From Faecalicatena fissicatena (lineage in GTDB: Bacteria; Bacillota; Clostridia; Lachnospirales; Lachnospiraceae), in contig LDAQ01000112.1 in assembly GCA_001028025.1 (NCBI GenBank), positions 1-37,268 on the forward strand: a stretch of DNA of 37,268 nucleotides. The letters run 5' to 3'. The translations under genes and the position numbers were made by a program. This document shows, one piece after another, positions 32,721-37,268 of this stretch (position 1 is its first letter; each line of letters begins with the position of its first letter). The notes under the pieces were generated by a model. It searched no databases. It saw nothing but the letters and a program-made list of their open reading frames with translations, and was not told where the DNA came from.

Positions 32721-34223
32721 ATGATGGAGCAGAACATACTGGAGTTAAAACATATTACAAAGCTTTATCCCGGAGTAGTGGCCCTCGATGATGTCTCCCT
32801 GGGTTTTGCCCGGGGAGAAGTGCATGCCATTGTCGGTGAAAACGGTGCAGGAAAATCTACTTTCATAAAGGTGATCACAGGTGCCATCCAGCCGACTTCC
32901 GGGGAAGTAGTGTTTGAAGGCAGGGCAATCGAAGACAATTCGCCGCAGAAATCGATGGGGCTGGGAATCACGGCAATCTATCAGGAACTGAATCTTCTGA
33001 AACACCTGTCTGTTGCTGAGAATATTTATTATAACCGTTACAGGAAAAAGCATGGAATGATCGACTTCAGAGGTATGGAGTCTGATGCTTCGAAGGTGAT
33101 AGCAAGGCTTGGTGTCAAGATAGACCCCAAAGTGCTTGTGAAGGAGCTTTCCGTAGGGTATCAGCAGCTGGTGGAAATTGCAAAGGCGCTGTCCCAGGAT
33201 GTGAAAGTTATGATCATGGATGAGCCGTCGGCGGCGCTGACAAATAACGAACTGGAGTATCTGTTCGAGATCGTCAGAACACTGAAAAAAGAAGGGATGG
33301 CAATCCTTTATATTTCCCACCGCATGGAGGAGATCTTTGAACTGTGTGACAAAGTATCTGTATTCAGGGACGGACACTATATCCAGACTATGGATGTAAA
33401 GGACACGAATCAGGAGGAGCTGATCCGGCTGATGGTTAACAGGGAACTTAAAGACACTTTTCCGGAGTTTATTTCACACAGAGGCGAAAAAGTGCTGGAA
33501 GTAAAGCATCTGTCCACAGAGCTTTTAAGAGATGTTTCCTTTTCGGCGTATCGCGGGGAACGCCTGGGATTTGCAGGTCTTGTGGGAGCGGGAAGAACCG
33601 AGACCGCGAGGGCGGTTTATGGGGCCGACCGGACATTGGAAGGGGAGATATGGATTCAGGGCCAGCGAGTCAAAATACAGACGCCCGAGGATGCGATCCG
33701 CCACAAAATTGCACTGATTCCGGAGGACAGAAAACAGCAGGGATTATTTTTGAACATGTCGGTCAAGGATAACATCAGTTTTGCTTATGCACCTCATCTG
33801 ACGAACTCGCTAGGAATTATTAAAGGAAAAAAGGAAGAGGAAATCTGCAGGCAGCAGATCACAAAGCTGACAGTCAAGACTCCGTCTGACAGACAGCTGG
33901 TGAAAAATTTAAGCGGAGGCAACCAGCAGAAGGTAATTCTTGGAAAATGGCTTTTGATGAACTGCGATATCCTCATTTTTGATGAGCCGACCCGCGGAAT
34001 TGATGTGGGGGCAAAACAGGAGATATACGAACTGATCAACCAGCTTGCCAGCCAGGGGAAAGTGGTGATCCTCATTTCCTCGGAGCTGCCGGAGCTGATC
34101 GGCATGTCGGACAGAGTAATCGTCATGGCAGAGGGACGAATATCCGGTGAATTAGAGAAAGAGGAAATTAATCAGGAAAAAATATTAGAATTAGCTTCAA
34201 AAGCACAGGAGGTTTCGAGATGA
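32721..34223 (+). CDS. Sugar ABC transporter ATP-binding protein (RbsA/MglA type)
   Basis: 500 aa with two fused nucleotide-binding domains. NBD1 has Walker A GENGAGKST (~38-46), signature LSVGYQQLVEIAKALS and Walker B VMIMDEPSAAL. NBD2 has the degenerate Walker A GLVGAGRTE, signature LSGGNQQKVILGKWL and Walker B ILIFDEPTRGIDVGAK. This asymmetry is normal for CUT2-family sugar importers. Two adjacent ATGs (32721 and 32724) could serve as start, behind AAGGTGAGGG. It overlaps the permease gene by 4 bp. Confidence 0.95.
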   Translation: MMEQNILELKHITKLYPGVVALDDVSLGFARGEVHAIVGENGAGKSTFIKVITGAIQPTSGEVVFEGRAIEDNSPQKSMGLGITAIYQELNLLKHLSVAENIYYNRYRKKHGMIDFRGMESDASKVIARLGVKIDPKVLVKELSVGYQQLVEIAKALSQDVKVMIMDEPSAALTNNELEYLFEIVRTLKKEGMAILYISHRMEEIFELCDKVSVFRDGHYIQTMDVKDTNQEELIRLMVNRELKDTFPEFISHRGEKVLEVKHLSTELLRDVSFSAYRGERLGFAGLVGAGRTETARAVYGADRTLEGEIWIQGQRVKIQTPEDAIRHKIALIPEDRKQQGLFLNMSVKDNISFAYAPHLTNSLGIIKGKKEEEICRQQITKLTVKTPSDRQLVKNLSGGNQQKVILGKWLLMNCDILIFDEPTRGIDVGAKQEIYELINQLASQGKVVILISSELPELIGMSDRVIVMAEGRISGELEKEEINQEKILELASKAQEVSR

Positions 34224-35191
34224 CAGAATGGATACGCGAAAAAGGAAAGAAGATAGAATGGAATAATATGGGCATCATTATAGCGCTGGCGGCTATGATC
34301 CTGTTTTTTTCCATCTCTACGACCTCATTTTTAACACCAAATAATCTGGCAAATATTGCAAGGCAGATCTCGATCGTAGGTATCTGTGCGGTGGGGATGA
34401 CCTGTGTGATCCTGACAGGGGGAATCGACCTGTCAATAGGTTCACTGATCGGGATTGTCGTTGTTACCTGTGCGACGCTGATGAGCAGCGGGGTAAATCC
34501 GATTCTGGTTGTTCTGGTTGGATTTATCATCGGAGCAGTGATCGGACTAATCAACGCTACCTGCATTACATATCTGAAAATCCCCCCGATTATAACCACT
34601 CTTGGTATGATGATAAGCCTGCGGGGAGCAACATATTTAATTTCCGGCGGCATGCCTATTTACGGGATTCCGGAGGGCTTTAAAATACTGGGGCAGGGAA
34701 GCATCGGACTGGTGCCCATTTCCATGCTTATTATGGTCATTGTCTTTATATTCGGTTATATCATGCTCAATAAGACTGTCTTTGGCCGGCGGATCTATGG
34801 CATAGGCGGAAACGAGGAGACGACAAGGCTTTCAGGCGTGAATGTGAAAAAAGAGATTTATAAAATCTATATAATGGTTGGTATGCTCGGCGCACTTGCC
34901 TCCCTGATCCTGATGTCCCGTGTGAACAGCGGACAGCCCAGTGCAGGAGACGGTTACGAGATGGACATCATCACCGCGGTAGTGCTGGGAGGCGTCAGTG
35001 TAAGCGGAGGTGAGGGAAAGCTTTCAAAGGTTATTGTGGGAGTCATCTTCATGGGAGTCCTGGCAAACGGTATGATGATGCTGAATATTAATGAATACTG
35101 GCAAAGGGTTGTGAAGGGAATCGTGCTGATCGTGGCGGTTGCCGTGGATATCCGGTCAAGAGAAAAGAAAGCAAAGCTGAAGGCAGCATAA
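34220..35191 (+). CDS. Sugar ABC transporter permease (RbsC type)
   Basis: 323 aa, with around eight to ten hydrophobic segments and the BPD_transp_2 pattern: SFLTPNNLANIARQISIVGI, GMTCVILTGGIDLSIGSLIG and VVLGGVSVSGGEGK. It forms the homodimeric channel of the CUT2 importer with the preceding ATPase. The start overlaps the ATPase stop (ATGA), with GGAGG 8 nt upstream. It ends 17 bp before the URO-D-like gene, so all four genes are one operon. Confidence 0.94.
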   Translation: MTEWIREKGKKIEWNNMGIIIALAAMILFFSISTTSFLTPNNLANIARQISIVGICAVGMTCVILTGGIDLSIGSLIGIVVVTCATLMSSGVNPILVVLVGFIIGAVIGLINATCITYLKIPPIITTLGMMISLRGATYLISGGMPIYGIPEGFKILGQGSIGLVPISMLIMVIVFIFGYIMLNKTVFGRRIYGIGGNEETTRLSGVNVKKEIYKIYIMVGMLGALASLILMSRVNSGQPSAGDGYEMDIITAVVLGGVSVSGGEGKLSKVIVGVIFMGVLANGMMMLNINEYWQRVVKGIVLIVAVAVDIRSREKKAKLKAA

Positions 35192-35208
35192 ATTTGGAGG
35201 TCGATTTT

Positions 35209-36435
35209 ATGGAAAATACAAATTTTGATACCCAAAGGGCATGCCGCAATTCATGCCCTGCGGGAGAATCCACAGCAGACAGCGAAACAATGTATACCCA
35301 AAGGGCACCCCGTAACTCATGCCCTGCGGGCGGGTCCGCAGTAAACTGCGGAACAATGTATGATCTGGGTCTGGAAACAAAACCGGATTTTGTAGAATGT
35401 ATGAAGCGCATATATGCATGGTATGACGGCGAAATTCTGGACCGTGTGCCCATAAGGTTTTCAGCCCACAATGAGGAATATGATACAGACGATTCAACAG
35501 GCAGCTGGAGCAGCCTGAAACAAAGATGGTTCGATACAGAGTATCAGGTGTCAGCCTTTGAAAAGAAAGTATATGCAAACCAGTGGCTGGGCGAAACATT
35601 CCCCATATACTTTCCGAATTTGGGGCCTAACTTTTTCGCCGCAGTACTTGCCGGCTGCGAACTGGAATTCGGGGAAGTAACTTCCTGGTGCGAGCCGCAG
35701 ATTTTCTGTGAGGAAGATCTTGAAAAGATCCGTTTCCATCCGGAGAGTGAATACTATCAGAAAATGCTGGAGATGATGGATTATGCTCTGGAGCGGTGTG
35801 AGGGCCGGTTTATGGTGGGCTATACGGATATGCATCCGAGCCTGGACTGTGCCGCAGCCCTGCGGGGGACCCAGGAGTTGTGCATGGATATGTACGATGA
35901 CATGGACTTTATAAAAAAAATGGTACAAAAATGTTTTGAACCTTTTTTCCCCATGATGGAAGTATTCCACGAAAAATTAAAAGTAAAAAGGCAGCTGTCC
36001 GTCTCCTGGATGGATATCCCCTCCTACGGGACAATGCATATCCCGAGCTGTGACACCGGGGCCATGATCTCCAAAGATTTCTTTAATGAGATCTCACTGC
36101 CTTACATCAAAAAAGAGAGTGAACACTTTGAACACAATATCTTTCATCTGGACGGAAAAGGCGTTGCAAACCATATCGACGAAATCCTGAAAATCAGTCA
36201 GATCCAGGCTATCCAGTGGGTACAGGGCGTAGGTGCAGATAAGCCCATCATGCAGTGGGTACCGTTTATCAAAAAGATTCAGGCAGCAGGCAAAAGCATA
36301 GTCGTGGACCTGGAGCCGCAGGAGCTGGAAGGATTTATGGATGCAGTATCTCCTCAGGGAATCTATCTGTGTATGAATGAAAAAAATACCGAACAGCAGA
36401 AACGCATCATAAACCGGCTACTAAGGTGGGTTTAG
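35209..36435 (+). CDS. Uroporphyrinogen-decarboxylase-like (URO-D superfamily) protein
   Basis: 408 aa from the ATG at 35209 (TTTGGAGG 8 nt upstream). From about residue 55 (ETKPDFVECMKRIYAWYDGE) it resembles the URO-D-like proteins found near sugar genes in gut Firmicutes, a TIM-barrel superfamily that includes HemE and corrinoid methyltransferases such as MtaA and CmuA. The stretch HLDGKG (H313-D315) lies where MtaA-type enzymes have a zinc-binding HxC, so the zinc cysteine is replaced by Asp and classical zinc-dependent methyl transfer is doubtful. Residues ~8-51 are two copies of a 22-residue repeat encoded by a 66-bp tandem repeat and do not look like the family. An ATG at 35356, after the repeats, could be the ancestral start. 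Being last in a sugar import operon suggests it acts on the imported compound; the reaction is unknown. Confidence 0.8.
   Translation: MENTNFDTQRACRNSCPAGESTADSETMYTQRAPRNSCPAGGSAVNCGTMYDLGLETKPDFVECMKRIYAWYDGEILDRVPIRFSAHNEEYDTDDSTGSWSSLKQRWFDTEYQVSAFEKKVYANQWLGETFPIYFPNLGPNFFAAVLAGCELEFGEVTSWCEPQIFCEEDLEKIRFHPESEYYQKMLEMMDYALERCEGRFMVGYTDMHPSLDCAAALRGTQELCMDMYDDMDFIKKMVQKCFEPFFPMMEVFHEKLKVKRQLSVSWMDIPSYGTMHIPSCDTGAMISKDFFNEISLPYIKKESEHFEHNIFHLDGKGVANHIDEILKISQIQAIQWVQGVGADKPIMQWVPFIKKIQAAGKSIVVDLEPQELEGFMDAVSPQGIYLCMNEKNTEQQKRIINRLLRWV
35230..35361 (+). repeat. In-frame 66-bp tandem repeat (two units)
   Basis: Units 35230-35295 and 35296-35361 match at about 54 of 66 positions with no gaps. 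Both begin ACCCAAAGGGCA and end ACAATGTAT. Unit 1 contains GGGCATG/CATGCCC around an 8-nt loop; unit 2 contains TCCGCAG/CTGCGGA around TAAA. Each encodes a TQRA-RNSCPAG-type peptide, kept in frame with the downstream protein. It looks like a palindromic extragenic-type repeat captured into a coding 5' end. Confidence 0.8.
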
Positions 36436-36459
36436 CGGATGAGCTTTAGTCTCATTCGC
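36435..36459. terminator. Hairpin at the end of the transporter operon
   Basis: GCGGATGAG (36435-36443) pairs with CTCATTCGC (36451-36459), allowing one G-U pair, around a 7-nt loop. It begins in the stop codon of the URO-D-like gene. No T-tract follows, so it is only a candidate terminator or 3'-end stabiliser. Confidence 0.35.
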
Positions 36460-36469
36460 GGATGGGGAC

Positions 36470-36760
36470 GCTGATGACAAGGCGAGTCTGGCGCGCGGCG
36501 GGGCAATGTCTGCTGGTGAAATGTCCTGACACTTCGCGAAGAAGCTGTAGAAGAAAATGGGAGAAAAATGGAGGTACATGCCGCATTTGGCCCGAATGCT
36601 GATGCATTCGCGCCGCAGGCGGCATCAAAATTTGCCTGGTAAGGCAAATTTTGCCCTCCATTTTTCTCCCATTTTCTTCAACAGCTTCTAACGCTTGCTT
36701 TATGGACATTTCACCAGCAGACATTGCCCCGCCGCGCGCCAGACTCGCCTTGTCATCAGC
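36470..36760 (-). mobile_element. Palindromic MITE-like element, complete copy (copy A)
   Basis: The outer arms 36470-36526 and 36704-36760 are perfect 57-bp inverted repeats. The inner arms 36540-36574 and 36655-36689 are 35-bp inverted repeats with one mismatch. They are separated by short non-matching bulges (13 and 14 nt). The 80-bp core (36575-36654) contains further hairpins, among them AAAATTTGCC/GGCAAATTTT, GCCGC/GCGGC and GAATGC/GCATTC. No transposase or clear target-site duplication is visible. On the minus strand an open frame runs through the whole element (36835-36452). Weaker similarity to copy B extends outward on the right to about 36803. The shape is that of a miniature inverted-repeat element or a very large structured RNA. 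Confidence 0.75.
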
Positions 36761-36803
36761 TGTTGCATCCGGGCGGCAGATAAAAGCACATCCCCGGGAG
36801 GAA

Positions 36804-37071
36804 ACCCAAAACGGGGGCAGCGTATTTGCGCTCACTAGAATTTAAGTTATTTATGTCAGCAGGATGTCGGTTCAGGTGTTTGGAGGCATGATGATTATCT
36901 TCCAAGATTTGCCCAATGATTATTATCTCTGATGAAAGGGCATGTTATGGCAAAGCATGTATCTATTATCTGTCGAATCTGTTCCTCAGCCCCAACTGGT
37001 AAATAAGCTCTAGCCTGCCGGCATGAAGAGCGATTATAAGCAGCCAGCCAACATCCACAGCTCCGGTCCAA
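36804..37071. other. Intergenic stretch between the two palindromic elements
   Basis: No supported gene. The minus strand holds an open frame (36895-37236) running into copy B, but it has no recognisable domain or good start. No promoter or terminator stands out. It may be decayed sequence between repeat insertions. Confidence 0.4.
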
Positions 37072-37268
37072 GCCCTCCCGGGAATTCGCTCTCACTTCCG
37101 CCTGGGATGCACCAGCGAATGACAAGGAGAGTCCGGTGGGGGACGGGGCAATGTCTGCTGGTGAAAAGTCCATAAAGCAAGCGTTAGAAGCTGTTGAAGA
37201 AAGCGGAAGTAAAATGGAGGGCAAAATTTGCCTCACCAGGCAAATTTTGATGCCGCCTGCGGCGCGAA
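37072..37268 (+). mobile_element. Palindromic MITE-like element, copy B, cut by the window end
   Basis: Bases 37119-37268 align without gaps to the reverse complement of 36607-36756 in copy A, at about 138 of 150 positions. Looser similarity begins near 37072. It has the first outer arm, first inner arm and start of the structured core; the second half should lie beyond the window. The frame starting with ATG at 37151 (MSAGEKSIKQALEAVEESG...) is conserved in copy A with only a few substitutions (K/M, S/N, S/R). Confidence 0.75.

Noticed and set aside
36452..36835. 127-aa minus-strand frame spanning the palindromic element, as an ordinary gene
   Set aside because: Both halves are encoded by complementary arms, with no domain and no clear ribosome site. 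It is kept only as a hypothesis within the element.

Overview
The window looks like a chromosomal segment from an anaerobic Gram-positive Firmicute of the Clostridia, most plausibly Lachnospiraceae (Blautia-like). The reasons are the housekeeping gene order (priA-def-fmt-membrane Zn peptidase-rsmB-rlmN-PP2C phosphatase-PASTA kinase-rsgA-rpe-thiN), strong AAGGAGG-type ribosome binding sites, a CIRCE-controlled clpB, and YesM/YesN-type sugar regulation. The family-level placement is inferred from style and synteny, not from a search. No rRNA, tRNA, CRISPR array, integrase or transposase was seen.

Layout. (1) 1-6009 is an accessory metabolic and regulatory patch: an AraC regulator on the minus strand, an orphan HPr-like protein lacking the phosphorylatable histidine, a SAM methyltransferase, a Gfo/Idh/MocA oxidoreductase, a minus-strand zinc alcohol/polyol dehydrogenase, and a divergent ROK repressor. 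(2) 6124-10045 is a stress unit: CIRCE and promoter, clpB, then a Y-family DNA polymerase overlapping clpB by 4 nt. (3) 10098-11111 is a membrane acyltransferase. (4) 11141-24646 is a long co-oriented housekeeping run beginning at a good promoter: MurE-type ligase, PriA, deformylase, Met-tRNA formyltransferase, membrane Zn protease, RsmB, RlmN, Stp/PrkC, RsgA, Rpe and ThiN. It joins wall synthesis, replication restart, translation initiation, rRNA modification and Ser/Thr signalling. (5) 24780-26874 holds ychF and lgt.

(6) 27044-36435 is the most interesting functional block, a self-contained sugar sensing and uptake locus. A membrane-anchored sugar-binding protein without its own permease, a YesM/LytS-type histidine kinase and a YesN-type AraC response regulator form one unit ended by an intrinsic terminator. 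Next comes a promoter carrying two direct repeats of CGTATGAT exactly 21 bp apart just upstream of its -35. That promoter leads into an ABC importer (lipoprotein binding protein, double-NBD ATPase, permease) and a uroporphyrinogen-decarboxylase-like protein. The arrangement matches the logic of the XylFII-LytS-YesN three-component xylose systems known from clostridia, but the ligand here cannot be read from sequence.

(7) 36436-37268 has no convincing gene. It holds one complete and one truncated copy of a strongly palindromic, roughly 0.3 kb MITE-like element. A different 66-bp tandem repeat sits in frame in the 5' end of the URO-D-like gene. Together these mark the right end of the window as a repeat-rich zone.
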